This document shows positions 52,316-61,663 of a DNA stretch of 64,000 nt, in pieces. The notes below the pieces were generated by a model. It ran no database searches. It was not told where the DNA came from and saw only the letters and a list, made by a program, of their open reading frames with translations. The translations under genes and the position numbers were made by a program. Source of the DNA: Maricaulis maris (GTDB lineage: Bacteria > Pseudomonadota > Alphaproteobacteria > Caulobacterales > Maricaulaceae); contig NZ_RBIM01000005.1 of NCBI RefSeq assembly GCF_003634045.1, positions 310,001 to 374,000 on the forward strand, given 5' to 3'. The first letter of the stretch is position 1. Each line of letters begins with the position of its first letter.

Positions 52316-53194
52316 ATGCCTGTGATCGAAACTGCCCGACTGTCTCGCCGGACCCTGCTCGCGCAGGCCGGCGCGGTCGCCCTTGGTGCCTGCCAGCCGC
52401 TCACCGGTTGCGCGCCGGTGCGCGCCGGCTTGCAGCTTTACTCGGTGCGCGAGGCCATGGCCGTTTCGGTGCCGCCGACCCTGGAGCGGGTTGCGGGGAT
52501 GGGCTATGGCGCCGTTGAATTCGCGGGCTATTTCGATCAGGCGCCGGCCGGGATTGCCAGCCTTCTTGCGGCGACCGGACTTGTCTCGCCCAGCGCCCAT
52601 GTCGATGCCCGCCAAGCCCGCAATGATCCGGCCCGCATCGTCGCGGCCGGCGCCGAAGCCGGGCATGATTATCTGGTGATCGCCTGGATCCCGCCGCAGG
52701 ACCGGACCTCGCTGTCGGACTGGCAGGCCTGGGCCGATGTCCTCAACCGGTTCGGCGAGGCGTGCAGCCTGGCAGGGTTGCGATGTGCCTACCATAATCA
52801 TGATTTCGAGTTTGCCGACGCAGCCGGTACGGACGCCCCATCCGGGCAAACGCCATGGGCCGTCCTTCAGGCGCGGTGTGACCCCGCTTTGGTATCCTTC
52901 GAAATCGACACTTATTGGGCTCAACTGGCTGGACAGGACCCGGCGGCCCTGGTCGCACAGGCGCCGGATCGTTTCCCGCTTTGCCATATCAAGGATTATC
53001 ATCCGGACGGCGCCATGGCCGGGCTCGGCGATGGCGTTGCCGATTTCGCACCGGTTTTTGCCGCGCGCGGTGCTGATGGTTTTGTCCAGTGCTATGCCGA
53101 ACTCGACAATCCGGCATCACCTTTCGGCTTCGCGGCGACGGCGCGCGGCCGGCTGGAGGACTTGTTGCGGGCCAATCAGGCTTGCCCGGTGTGA
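52316..53194 (+). CDS. Tat-exported sugar phosphate isomerase/epimerase-like TIM barrel
   Basis: The 292-residue protein has a twin-arginine signal (LSRRTLLAQAGAVALGAC, possible lipobox Cys26). The xylose-isomerase-like TIM barrel (AP endonuclease 2 family) carries the presumed metal ligands in GYGAVEFAGY, CAYHNHDFEF, SFEIDTYW, LCHIKDYH and CYAELDN. Members isomerise or epimerise sugars or act on inositol and keto-sugars; periplasmic versions are common in plant-polymer degraders but poorly characterised. The ATG at 52316 has a GGGAGG site. It is the last gene of the uronate region on this strand. Confidence 0.8.
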   Translation: MPVIETARLSRRTLLAQAGAVALGACQPLTGCAPVRAGLQLYSVREAMAVSVPPTLERVAGMGYGAVEFAGYFDQAPAGIASLLAATGLVSPSAHVDARQARNDPARIVAAGAEAGHDYLVIAWIPPQDRTSLSDWQAWADVLNRFGEACSLAGLRCAYHNHDFEFADAAGTDAPSGQTPWAVLQARCDPALVSFEIDTYWAQLAGQDPAALVAQAPDRFPLCHIKDYHPDGAMAGLGDGVADFAPVFAARGADGFVQCYAELDNPASPFGFAATARGRLEDLLRANQACPV

Positions 53195-53261
53195 CGGGGG
53201 TGACTAACCTTCCCTCCGGCTGCTTTGGCGGCTGTGTGCAACCTCTCGGAGTTTGTGTTTG

Positions 53262-54038
53262 ATGGCGTCTTCGCCCCGCCCCGATACGGCGTCGCGAACA
53301 GCATCCCGGCTGCGACCCTGGTTGTGGCTCCTGGCGGTCGTCGGCTTGACCGTATTGGCGATGTGGACGTGGCAGATGCTGGCAGGGCCATCGACCGAGG
53401 GCGCCGCCGCGCTGACCGGTGATTATGCGGATCTCGCGCGGTCGCGGGGTCTGCAGGTGGAGCTTGATTATCTGGATGCCGAGGCGGATTGGCGCGCGCT
53501 CGCAGACCTGCCCGATCCGTCCGACGACATCGGCATGTCCTTCCCCTGGCTCGCGGGCCTGACCATGGTGATGGTGATCAAGTGGGTGGTGATCGGGCTG
53601 GCGGTCGGGGTCCTCGCCTACATTGTTTATCTCGCCATTCGTCACGGGGCCGGCTTGCGGGTCGCCACGCGCCAGGTTGCGGCGGTCGGTGACCATGACG
53701 GTCCGGGCAAGGGCGGCCTGCCGGCCGGGGAATTGCCGCTCTTGAGCCTTGAGGAGATCGCCAGGCTCGCCGATGCGGCCAAGGCGCTGGGCGCCTTGCA
53801 ACGCCTGGTTCTGGTGGCCGCGGCCGAGGCCACCGGCTCCGTCCTCCGTCGCAGCGAGACGGCCCGGGAAGCACTGCGCCGCCTGCCACGCGACTGGGGT
53901 CATTACGACAAGGTGGCGCGCCTGGTGCAGATCGCCGAACAGGTCCGCTATGCCGGACGCCCGATCGAACAGGATGGCTTGGACGGACTCATCGCCGACG
54001 CCCGGCTGGTTCTCGGTGCCAGGGTGGCGGTGTCATGA
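53262..54038 (+). CDS. DUF4129-like membrane protein
   Basis: The 258-residue protein has two hydrophobic segments (WLWLLAVVGLTVLAMW and VMVIKWVVIGLAVGVLAYIVYLAI). They flank a short periplasmic stretch and precede a cytoplasmic C-terminal helical domain whose TAREALRRLP and QIAEQVRYAGRPI match DUF4129. The molecular function is unknown; the family occurs with MoxR and DUF58 proteins, as here. The ATG at 53262 was chosen over a TTG nine bases upstream. Its stop overlaps the next start (ATGA), opening a coupled operon. Confidence 0.78.
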   Translation: MASSPRPDTASRTASRLRPWLWLLAVVGLTVLAMWTWQMLAGPSTEGAAALTGDYADLARSRGLQVELDYLDAEADWRALADLPDPSDDIGMSFPWLAGLTMVMVIKWVVIGLAVGVLAYIVYLAIRHGAGLRVATRQVAAVGDHDGPGKGGLPAGELPLLSLEEIARLADAAKALGALQRLVLVAAAEATGSVLRRSETAREALRRLPRDWGHYDKVARLVQIAEQVRYAGRPIEQDGLDGLIADARLVLGARVAVS

Positions 54039-55471
54039 CGGGCGCCGGGGGGCAACGCAATGTCGTCAACTGGCTCGCCCTTGGCCTGCTCGCAGCGGTG
54101 ACTGTCACGGCGGCCTGGATGCTCGCGCGTCAGGACCGTGCCCCGGCCTTGGAGCACAGCGCGCTTGGTTTTGATGGGCTGGCTGTCTGGTTGGCGCTAG
54201 ATGGCATGGATACGCGTCGCTTTCTGGGGCGGGGACCGTTGTCCGGCGATGGTGTCGGACTGCGCATCCTGCCGCTCTATGATACCGATCTGGACACTGT
54301 CAGCGGCCGCAATTTCGAGCCTGAGGGCGCTTATCTCACCGACACCCAGCGCAACATGTTTCGCCATGTCGTCACGATGAAAGCGGATACATTGCCGACC
54401 CTGGTCGTTCTGCCGAAATGGCGCGACGGGGTCCGCCTGGTGGGCGTGACGCACCCGGAATTCCTGATTGCCCGGGAGCGCGGCGCGGCAGATCCGGTTG
54501 CATCGGAGGTTGATGCTGCCGATGCCGACACTGCGGATGCTGGTGCAGACGCCGCCGAAGCGGACACTGCGGCTTCTGACCCATCGCCCGACGAAGCGTC
54601 GCAAACCCGTTTTGGCCGGCCCGACACCGACGAAGACCGTCACTCGCAACCGGTGACCTACGTCGAGCCCGAATTGCTGGCGATTGGGGACACAGGCTGG
54701 GAAACCCTTGACGTGTCGGGCTTCGCCGACGGCATGGCGCGGCTCTACGCACCGCAATGGATGACCCTGCCGGAGGGCTGTGAGGCCCTGATCGGCGTGC
54801 CCGAGCGCGCTTTGCTTGGCCGCTGCGAGTTTGACGACCTGTCCTATTGGGTGCTGTCAGATCCCGACCTCCTGAACAATCACGGCCTCACCCAGGCCGG
54901 CAATGCGGATCTGGCGCGCCAGCTGGTGCGGCGTCTGGCCGATGGCGGTGACGTGCTGGTCGACTATTCCACCGCGGTTTTCCTCACTGCCACGCCGGAT
55001 GAGCATCAGCGCAGCTGGGCCGATATGGCCCGCATGTTCGAGCCGCCCTTCACCTGGCTCTGGCTGGCCGGTGGCGGCCTGCTCGTCCTGCTCCTGTGGC
55101 GCGCCGGGCTGCGCGGCCGCCCGTTGATCGCCGTGTTTGAGCATGGCCATGGTGCCGCCCGCCAGGTGGCCCTGCGTGCCCAAGCCCGCCTGATGCGCAA
55201 CGCCCAAGCCGATGGCGCCCTGATCCGCACCCTGGTCGCCAATCGCCGGCAAGCGCTCGCCGAGGCCTGGCTGGGCCGTGAACGCCGTACTGGCCACGCC
55301 TTCCAGCGCACCGTTGCGCTCCTGCGTCTGAAGGACCGGGAACTGGCGGCGCGCCTCACTGATATCTTTGACCGCGCAGACGCACTGCCCGACCGAATCC
55401 GCCAGGACGTGGCCATCGACGCGCTCGCCGATGTCGAACACGTCTACCAACAGGCCCTGGAGCTCGCATGA
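54035..55471 (+). CDS. DUF4350-family membrane protein with an Ala/Asp-rich insert
   Basis: The 478-residue protein has one helix at the N-terminus ([18 protein letters not shown]) and one near residue 342 ([18 protein letters not shown]), with a large external domain between and a cytoplasmic helical C-terminus. This is the usual DUF4350 plan. At about residues 150-195 a low-complexity run of alternating A, D, E and T (for example [19 protein letters not shown]) appears to be an inserted linker. Function is unknown; it probably works with the MoxR ATPase. Starts and stops overlap both neighbours. Confidence 0.8.
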   Translation: MTGAGGQRNVVNWLALGLLAAVTVTAAWMLARQDRAPALEHSALGFDGLAVWLALDGMDTRRFLGRGPLSGDGVGLRILPLYDTDLDTVSGRNFEPEGAYLTDTQRNMFRHVVTMKADTLPTLVVLPKWRDGVRLVGVTHPEFLIARERGAADPVASEVDAADADTADAGADAAEADTAASDPSPDEASQTRFGRPDTDEDRHSQPVTYVEPELLAIGDTGWETLDVSGFADGMARLYAPQWMTLPEGCEALIGVPERALLGRCEFDDLSYWVLSDPDLLNNHGLTQAGNADLARQLVRRLADGGDVLVDYSTAVFLTATPDEHQRSWADMARMFEPPFTWLWLAGGGLLVLLLWRAGLRGRPLIAVFEHGHGAARQVALRAQARLMRNAQADGALIRTLVANRRQALAEAWLGRERRTGHAFQRTVALLRLKDRELAARLTDIFDRADALPDRIRQDVAIDALADVEHVYQQALELA

Positions 55472-56430
55472 CCCTGACCCTCGAACAATTTGCCGAGCGC
55501 GCCGAGACGCTGCGCGCCGAAATCCGCAAGGCCGTCCACGGCCAGGATCATGTGATCGACCAATTGCTGACCGCGGTCTTCGCCCGCGGCCATGTCCTGC
55601 TGGAAGGCCCGCCGGGAACGGCCAAGACCCTGCTCGCGCGCAGTTTTGCGTCGGCGCTCTCGCTTGATTTCGGACGGGTCCAGTTCACCCCGGACCTGAT
55701 GCCGGGCGATGTCCTGGGCGCCAACCTGTTCGACTTCAGCTCGAACACATTCCGCCTGGTGCGTGGACCGGTCTTTACCGACATTCTGCTGGCCGACGAG
55801 ATCAATCGTGCCCCGCCCAAGACCCAGGCGGCCCTGCTACAGGCGATGAATGAGCGCACGGTCACCATCGACGGTGTCGACCATCCCCTTGGCGGGCATT
55901 TCCATGTCATTGCCACCCAGAACCCGATCGAGCAGCAAGGCACCTATCCGTTGCCGGAAGCCCAGAATGACCGCTTCATGTTCAAGCTGGTCCTCGATTT
56001 TCCCGACCGTGAGGACGAGCTGGAAATCCTGCGACGCCACGCCTTGCAGCCGCTCGATTTCGACGCCCGTACGGCCGGGATCGAACGCGTGATTTCCGGC
56101 GAGGATGTCAACGCTGCCCATGCCCTGGTCGACGCGATCCGGCTGGATGAGAAAATCCTGGCCTATATCCTCGACCTCGTTCGTGCGACCCGCACCGATG
56201 GCGATGTCCGCGAGGGCGCGTCTACCCGCGCCGCCGACACACTCGCTGCCGCCGTGCGGGCGAGTGCCGCCCTGGCGGGCCGCGACTATGCCATTCCCGA
56301 CGATGTCCAGGCGCTGATCCTGCCGACCTTGCGCCATCGCATCCAGCTCGGGCCGACGGCTGAAATCGAGGGGCGGACACCGGATGATGTGTTGAAGGCG
56401 ATCCTGACGCGGATCGAGGTGCCGCGCTGA
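55468..56430 (+). CDS. MoxR-family AAA+ ATPase
   Basis: The 320-residue AAA+ protein has Walker [10 protein letters not shown] (about 46-54), Walker [13 protein letters not shown] (about 106-117), the sensor region [20 protein letters not shown] and the C-terminal lid. MoxR ATPases act as chaperones that assemble or activate partner complexes, often through von Willebrand A-like DUF58 partners, encoded next. Start and stop overlap adjacent genes, indicating coupled translation. Confidence 0.95.
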   Translation: MTLTLEQFAERAETLRAEIRKAVHGQDHVIDQLLTAVFARGHVLLEGPPGTAKTLLARSFASALSLDFGRVQFTPDLMPGDVLGANLFDFSSNTFRLVRGPVFTDILLADEINRAPPKTQAALLQAMNERTVTIDGVDHPLGGHFHVIATQNPIEQQGTYPLPEAQNDRFMFKLVLDFPDREDELEILRRHALQPLDFDARTAGIERVISGEDVNAAHALVDAIRLDEKILAYILDLVRATRTDGDVREGASTRAADTLAAAVRASAALAGRDYAIPDDVQALILPTLRHRIQLGPTAEIEGRTPDDVLKAILTRIEVPR

Positions 56431-57719
56431 TGCGACCAACACGGCGATTGCTGTGGGCGGCCCTGATCGCCCTCGGGCTGACCGGTCTGCTGCTGCCCTT
56501 TGCGGCCGGTGATGGTAGCCTGCTCGCCATGCCGTGGATCGCGCTGGGCTCGCTGATGGCGGTCGATCTGGCGGGCAGTGTCCATCGCCGCCGGCATCTG
56601 GAGCTGGAGGGGCCGGATGCGGTGTTCGCCGGTCAGACCGCTGTCTTCCGGCTGCATATTCTCCCGTCGGCACCGCCGGGAATGGTGGCGCATTTTGATT
56701 GGCCGGACGGCTTGTCCGGGCCTGCCAAGTTGAGTGCCGGGAGCGGTGAGCGTGTGCTCGACCTGCCGTTGGAAGGCCGGGTCCGCGGCGCCTGGCCACT
56801 CGGACATGTCTGGCTCAACTGGCCGTCCCGCTTTGGCTTTTTCGACTTTATTCCACGGAGCGAGCTGGGCCGGTCGGTGACCATCCTGCCGGATATCCGC
56901 CCGGTGACCCAGGGCCAGATCGATCTCGCCGTGCGCACCAGCATGCACGGGCAAAAGGAGTCTTTCGCCGAAGGTGAGGGGTCGGAATTCCACCAGCTGC
57001 GCGAATACGTGCCCGGCGACAGCCTGCGCCGCGTCGACTGGAAACGCTCGGCCCGGCAGCGCCGCATGTTGTCCAAGGAGACGCGCGCCGAACGCAATCA
57101 CAACATCATCATCGCGCTCGACCATGGCTATCTCATGCGCGAGGTGATCGATGGCCTGCCCAAGATCGACCACGCCATCAATGCCGCGCTCGCGACCGCC
57201 TGGGCCGCGGCGGTCGGTGGCGACCGGGTCGGCCTCTATACATATCACGCGCGCCCGCACAGCTGGATGCCGCCGGAACCGGGTCGCCAGATATTCCCCA
57301 AACTGCGCCGGGCGCTCGCCGAGCTGAGCTATGAAAGCGCCGAGAGCAATCCGACCCTGGCGCTGGCGACCCTGCAGACCCGCCTGCGCCGTCGCAGCTT
57401 GGTGATCATCTTCTCCGACTTCGTCGACACCACCACGTCGGAACTCATGGTCGAGCATCTCGGTCGCCTGTCACGCGATCACCTGGTCATCTTCATTGCG
57501 CTGCGCGACCCGGCCACCGAGGACCAGGCACGCCAGCCGGTTGCATCGCTGGATATCGCCGCCGAGTCGGTCTCGGCCGCCGACATTCTTCGGGACCGCC
57601 GCATCGTCATCGAACGCCTTGGCCAGCTCGGTGTCATGGTGCTCGATGTCCGGCCCGACCAGCTGACCCCGAGACTGGTATCGACCTATCTCGATCTCAA
57701 GGCGCGAGAGGTCGCATGA
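56430..57719 (+). CDS. DUF58 domain protein
   Basis: The 429-residue protein has two N-terminal hydrophobic segments (LLWAALIALGLTGLLLPFAA and a shorter second one). A beta-rich middle leads to the DUF58 core EGEGSEFHQLREYVPGDSLR followed by RVDWKRSARQRRMLSKE. A von Willebrand A-like domain comes after it (IIIALDHGYLM, VIIFSDFVDTT). DUF58 proteins pair with MoxR ATPases in putative assembly systems. The start overlaps the moxR stop. Confidence 0.93.
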   Translation: MRPTRRLLWAALIALGLTGLLLPFAAGDGSLLAMPWIALGSLMAVDLAGSVHRRRHLELEGPDAVFAGQTAVFRLHILPSAPPGMVAHFDWPDGLSGPAKLSAGSGERVLDLPLEGRVRGAWPLGHVWLNWPSRFGFFDFIPRSELGRSVTILPDIRPVTQGQIDLAVRTSMHGQKESFAEGEGSEFHQLREYVPGDSLRRVDWKRSARQRRMLSKETRAERNHNIIIALDHGYLMREVIDGLPKIDHAINAALATAWAAAVGGDRVGLYTYHARPHSWMPPEPGRQIFPKLRRALAELSYESAESNPTLALATLQTRLRRRSLVIIFSDFVDTTTSELMVEHLGRLSRDHLVIFIALRDPATEDQARQPVASLDIAAESVSAADILRDRRIVIERLGQLGVMVLDVRPDQLTPRLVSTYLDLKAREVA

Positions 57720-58717
57720 GCGAGGTCCAACCGATCCGGTCAACCCGTTTCCGGGCCGAGCGCGAAGCCGATTGGCGGGCGCTTGAGGTCTTGATCAAAC
57801 GGGTCGAAAGCCGGGGCAGCCACCGGCTCAGTTTCGACGAGTCGCGCGCGCTGGCCGAACTCTACCGCAAGGCGGCGACGTCATTGTCGGTGGCGCGCGA
57901 TATCTCCCTCGACAAGAATCTGCTGATCTATCTGGAATCGCTGGTCGCACGAGCCTTCCTGTCGGTCTATGCGCCGCAGGACAGCCTGTCCGGCGTGGTC
58001 GGTCGCTTCTTCGGCGGTTCGGCATCGGCGGCGGTCCGGCGCTCGGGCGGGGTCATATTGATGGCCTTTCTCGCCCTCTTCTTGGGCAGCTGGGTCGCTG
58101 CCAGCCTGTTCGCGCAAGACCCGGCTTGGTTCTACACATTCGTGCCCGGCGAACTGGCTGGCGAACGCGGACCGGGTGCCAGCACCGAGACCTTGCGGGC
58201 CGGCCTGTTCTCCACTGAAGCCAATCTGATCGGCCAGCTGGGCGTGTTTGCCGCCTCGCTGTTCTCGCACAACACACGGGTGGCCCTCTTCTCCTTCGCG
58301 CTGGGGGTCTTTGCCTGTGTTCCGAGCTTGTTGCTGACCATCTATAACGGCCTCATCCTTGGCGCCTTCTGGGGGCTTTATGCGGATCGCGGCCTGGCGC
58401 TGGAATTGTTTGGCTGGCTCTCGATCCACGGCGTGACCGAATTGTCGGCCCTTGCCCTGGCGGCGGCCGGCGGCTTCCGGCTCGGCCTGGCGCTGTTGTT
58501 TCCCGGCAGCATGACCCGCAAGGACTCGCTGCGGATGGCATCCAAGGATGCCGTCAAGCTGGCCCTGATTGCCTCGCTGATGCTGTTGGTCGCCGGATTG
58601 CTGGAAGGCTTTGCCCGGCAATTGGTCACCGACACGACGTTACGGATCCTCATCGGCTGGGGGATTGGCGTCCTGTGGCTGGCCTGGTTTCTGCTGGCGC
58701 GCCGGAGGACGGGCTGA
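57716..58717 (+). CDS. Stage II sporulation protein M-like membrane protein
   Basis: The 333-residue protein has a cytoplasmic N-terminal helical part (FRAEREADWRALEVLIKRVESRG) and five to six membrane helices. FALGVFACVPSLLLTIYNGLILGAF and FGWLSIHGVTELSALALAAAGG are the conserved SpoIIM sequences. The organism has no other sporulation signs; the family is widespread in non-sporeformers next to MoxR/DUF58 genes. The stop overlaps the RDD gene start (TGATG). Confidence 0.9.
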   Translation: MSEVQPIRSTRFRAEREADWRALEVLIKRVESRGSHRLSFDESRALAELYRKAATSLSVARDISLDKNLLIYLESLVARAFLSVYAPQDSLSGVVGRFFGGSASAAVRRSGGVILMAFLALFLGSWVAASLFAQDPAWFYTFVPGELAGERGPGASTETLRAGLFSTEANLIGQLGVFAASLFSHNTRVALFSFALGVFACVPSLLLTIYNGLILGAFWGLYADRGLALELFGWLSIHGVTELSALALAAAGGFRLGLALLFPGSMTRKDSLRMASKDAVKLALIASLMLLVAGLLEGFARQLVTDTTLRILIGWGIGVLWLAWFLLARRRTG

Positions 58718-59628
58718 TGGCGCACACGGAAACGCCGGCGCAGATCGCCCGCCGTCTCGAAAAGAGTCGCCGCTGGTTCGATCTCATTCCGCCGGAAGGG
58801 GTGCCGATCCGTTTCGAAGTGGCGGGTCTGGCAGGCCGTTTCGGGGCGCAATTGCTGGATATCCTGATCACGGTCGTGGTCATGATGGCGATCATCATCG
58901 TGCTGGCCTTCCTGCCCTTCGACATCGCGCCCGTTGTCAATTCGCTCGCCGCGATCCTGATGCTGATGATCCGGGCGCCCTATTACATCCTCACCGAATT
59001 GTTCTGGAATGGTCAGACCATCGGCAAGCGGGCCACCGGGCTGCGCGTTCTCGGCGCCGACGGGCGCGGCCTGACCACCCATGCGGTGGTCGCGCGTAAT
59101 CTGATGAAGGAGGTCGAGATCTTCATGCCGGGCACCTTGCTGCTGGTCTCCGGCGGTCTGGGTCTGTTCTGGAACCTGGTCTTGTTGCTGTGGATCGTGG
59201 TTGTCCTGATCGTGCCACTGGCCAGCAAGAAGCGGCAGCGCCTGGGCGATCTGATCGCCAACACCTATGTCATGGTGCGGCCGAAATCGGTGCTCCTGCC
59301 CGACCTATCGACCTCAGTATCCCCAAATGTTTTCGACTTCACGCCGGCCCAGCTGGAACATTATGGGCGGTTCGAACTGCAGACGCTGGAAAGCCTGCTG
59401 CGCACCGAGGCCAAGACACGCGGCTCGGATGCGCGCCGTCGCGACAGCCTGATCCAGGTCGCGGCCCAGATCCGTCGCAAGATCGGTTATGAAGAACCGG
59501 TCCCGGATAGCCGGGTGGCGGAGTTCCTGCACGCTTTCTATACGGCGCAGCGGGCCTTCCTCGAACAGAAGCGCATTTTTGGTGATGTCCGCGACGACAA
59601 GCATCATCGTGACATGGACACAGGCTAG
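58717..59628 (+). CDS. RDD-family membrane protein
   Basis: The 303-residue protein has an RDD domain with its characteristic residues in GLAGRFGAQLLDILI (R and D), NGQTIGKRATGLRVL and LGDLIANTYVMV. Hydrophobic segments lie at about residues 50-70, 75-95 and 150-175, followed by a cytoplasmic helical tail. RDD proteins are poorly understood and some act as exchangers. The ATG at 58717 shares bases with the preceding stop and has a GGAGG site. It is the last coupled gene of the MoxR operon. Confidence 0.88.
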   Translation: MAHTETPAQIARRLEKSRRWFDLIPPEGVPIRFEVAGLAGRFGAQLLDILITVVVMMAIIIVLAFLPFDIAPVVNSLAAILMLMIRAPYYILTELFWNGQTIGKRATGLRVLGADGRGLTTHAVVARNLMKEVEIFMPGTLLLVSGGLGLFWNLVLLLWIVVVLIVPLASKKRQRLGDLIANTYVMVRPKSVLLPDLSTSVSPNVFDFTPAQLEHYGRFELQTLESLLRTEAKTRGSDARRRDSLIQVAAQIRRKIGYEEPVPDSRVAEFLHAFYTAQRAFLEQKRIFGDVRDDKHHRDMDTG

Positions 59629-59664
59629 TCATTCAATCGTTTAAGACGCCACAAGGGGGGCAAT

Positions 59665-60480
59665 ATGACGGATACAAACCCAACACCGACCACGCAGGCA
59701 GAGCTTGGGATCGGCCGCATCCTTGGCGGCACATTCAAGCTCTATTTCAGCAATTTCCCGCTATTCTTCGGGGTGGTTTTCCTGCCCTACGCATTGTTCA
59801 CCATGCTGGTGATTGATCCGGTCAACCGCAATTTCATGGCGAGTACGACCAATCCGTTGGATACGCTCGGGCAGAGTTTCATGGTTGCCGGCCTGTCGAT
59901 GATCCTGATCATCTTTCTCCAGGCCATCATCGTGCGCATGTCGATTTCCCTGAATGGCGGGCAAGGCCCCCAGCTTGGTGCGGCCCTGCGCGGGGCGGTG
60001 ACCGGCTTCCTGCCGATCATCATTCTCGGCATCGTAGCGGGTATCGCGACCGGGATCGGCTTCATCCTGCTGATCGTGCCGGGCCTTTATGTCCTGGCCC
60101 TGCTCTATGTCTATGTGCCGGCGATCGTGTTTGAAAAGGCTGGCTTTTCGGCGCTCGGTCGCAGCGAGGACCTGACCAAGGGTTATCGTTGGGCCATCGT
60201 CGGCGTCATCCTTGTGATCATGGTGCTGACATGGATCATTTCGGCCATCTACTCGGCGGTCATCTTCTCGACGGTCGTTGATCTGGGGGCCGTTGTCGAT
60301 GGAAGCACCGATCCGGCCGCCATCGCGGCGGCGACTCCCTGGTGGTTGAATCTCGTGGCCTCGGCTGTCCAGGCCGTCACCTTGCCGATCACCCTGATCG
60401 CCTCCGGCCTGGTCTATGCGCGTCTGCGCGAGATCAAGGAAGGTGGCTCGACGAGCGACCTGCTGCGTGTCTTTGAGTAG
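59665..60480 (+). CDS. Multi-pass membrane protein, YciC/GlpQ-membrane-domain-like
   Basis: The 271-residue protein has about six long hydrophobic segments. A conserved-looking SISLNGGQGPQLGAALRG is followed by the PGLYVLALLYVYVPAIVFE turn and KAGFSALGRSEDLTKGYRW, a pattern seen in small integral membrane proteins related to the glycerophosphodiester phosphodiesterase membrane domain. No catalytic residues were recognised. A GGGGGG ribosome site lies 7 bases before the ATG; it is 36 bases after the RDD gene and is probably co-transcribed. A terminator follows. Confidence 0.72.
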   Translation: MTDTNPTPTTQAELGIGRILGGTFKLYFSNFPLFFGVVFLPYALFTMLVIDPVNRNFMASTTNPLDTLGQSFMVAGLSMILIIFLQAIIVRMSISLNGGQGPQLGAALRGAVTGFLPIIILGIVAGIATGIGFILLIVPGLYVLALLYVYVPAIVFEKAGFSALGRSEDLTKGYRWAIVGVILVIMVLTWIISAIYSAVIFSTVVDLGAVVDGSTDPAAIAAATPWWLNLVASAVQAVTLPITLIASGLVYARLREIKEGGSTSDLLRVFE

Positions 60481-60513
60481 GCCCGTATCGCAATCCCGAT
60501 GACCTAAAGCATC

Positions 60514-60546
60514 GGCCCGCCGCCTGTCAGGGCGGCGGGCCTTTGT
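60514..60546 (+). terminator. Intrinsic terminator after the membrane-protein gene
   Basis: A perfect 11-bp stem (GGCCCGCCGCC / GGCGGCGGGCC) with a 6-base loop is followed by TTTGT. It lies 33 bases after the stop codon and closes the MoxR block. Confidence 0.88.
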
Positions 60547-60580
60547 CCTCCAAGAGACCGAGCGCGCTGAAATCGGAGTC

Positions 60581-60598
60581 TATGTTAGGGGTAACATA
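60581..60598. promoter_or_regulatory. Palindromic candidate operator upstream of glk-eda
   Basis: TATGTTAGGGGTAACATA is an inverted repeat with 7-bp arms and a 4-base spacer, 85 bases before the glucokinase start, in an otherwise AT-enriched promoter gap. It does not resemble the ACCGGT sites or the HexR consensus. The binding protein is unknown. Confidence 0.5.
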
Positions 60599-60682
60599 TC
60601 GCGTATAGAGAATGCCGAACGAGGGGTCACCGGGTGTGCAGCGGTGACGGGACAGACAGATCCAGGGGCAGGCGTGCCGCGA

Positions 60683-61663
60683 ATGAGCCATGAACCGAGC
60701 TATCTCGTCGCCGATATCGGCGGCACGAATGCCCGTTTCGCCATTGCGCGCGGCAGTGTTTCGCGTGGCTTTGATCTCGACCAGGTCCGCCGCCTCAAGA
60801 ATGAGGATTTCGAACATTTGCGCGATGCCGCCATGGCCTATCTGGAGAGCTGTGATGGCGAGCGCCCGGGTCGAGCCTGTTTCGCCGTTGCCTCGCCGAT
60901 CCGCGCCGGCCGCGTTCAGCTGACCAATGCCACCTGGAGCTTCCGTCCCGACGAGCTGGGTGGTGAGCTGGGCATGGCCACCCTGATGGCGGTCAATGAT
61001 TTCGAGGCCCAGGCCCGTGGCGCACCGCTGACCCCGACCGCCGACATCGTCCAGATCACCGATGGCCGCCCCATACCCGGCACGCCGATTGCCGTGCTGG
61101 GTCCGGGAACCGGGCTGGGCCTGGGATTGCTGGTGCCCGATGGCGATACTGTCAAAGTCGTGGCGACTGAAGGTGGGCATGCCGGCTTTGCGCCACGCAC
61201 CGATCTCGAGATCGAGGTCGGTCGGCTGCTGGCGCGGGAATATGGTTTTGTCTCCTGGGAGCGCATCCTGTCGGGCCGCGGCCTGGTCAATATCCATCGC
61301 GCCCTGTGCCAGATCGATGGCGACAACTGGCCCGGCTACCGGCCTGAGGATATCACCGCCGAAGCCTTGGCCGACCCCGACTCGATGGGGGCCCGCGTGG
61401 TCGAGTTTTTCTGTGCAGCACTCGGCGGTTATGCCGGCGATGTCGCCGTTCTGACAGGGTCGCGGTCCGGGATTTATCTGGGCGGGGGCATCCTGCCGCG
61501 CATCCGCACCCTGCTGGAGGCTAGTGCCTTCACGTCGCGTTTCCTGGGCCGTGGCCCGATGACGCGCTATGTATCCGATATTCCGATCCGTCTCATCCAG
61601 TCCGACGGTGCCGCCCTGCGCGGTGCGGCAGCGCTGGCAGAACAGGGCCAATCCCACTCATGA
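60683..61663 (+). CDS. glk: Glucokinase
   Basis: Glk phosphorylates glucose with ATP to glucose 6-phosphate, the entry to the Entner-Doudoroff pathway. The 326-residue protein has the phosphate-1 loop VADIGGTNARFAIARG, the sugar-binding TNATWSF and VNDFEAQARG, the adenosine-side GPGTGLGLGLLV and EGGHAGFAP, and YLGGGILPRI near the end. The ATG at 60683 gives the family N-terminus MSHEPSYLVADIGG. It overlaps eda by four bases. Confidence 0.95.
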   Translation: MSHEPSYLVADIGGTNARFAIARGSVSRGFDLDQVRRLKNEDFEHLRDAAMAYLESCDGERPGRACFAVASPIRAGRVQLTNATWSFRPDELGGELGMATLMAVNDFEAQARGAPLTPTADIVQITDGRPIPGTPIAVLGPGTGLGLGLLVPDGDTVKVVATEGGHAGFAPRTDLEIEVGRLLAREYGFVSWERILSGRGLVNIHRALCQIDGDNWPGYRPEDITAEALADPDSMGARVVEFFCAALGGYAGDVAVLTGSRSGIYLGGGILPRIRTLLEASAFTSRFLGRGPMTRYVSDIPIRLIQSDGAALRGAAALAEQGQSHS

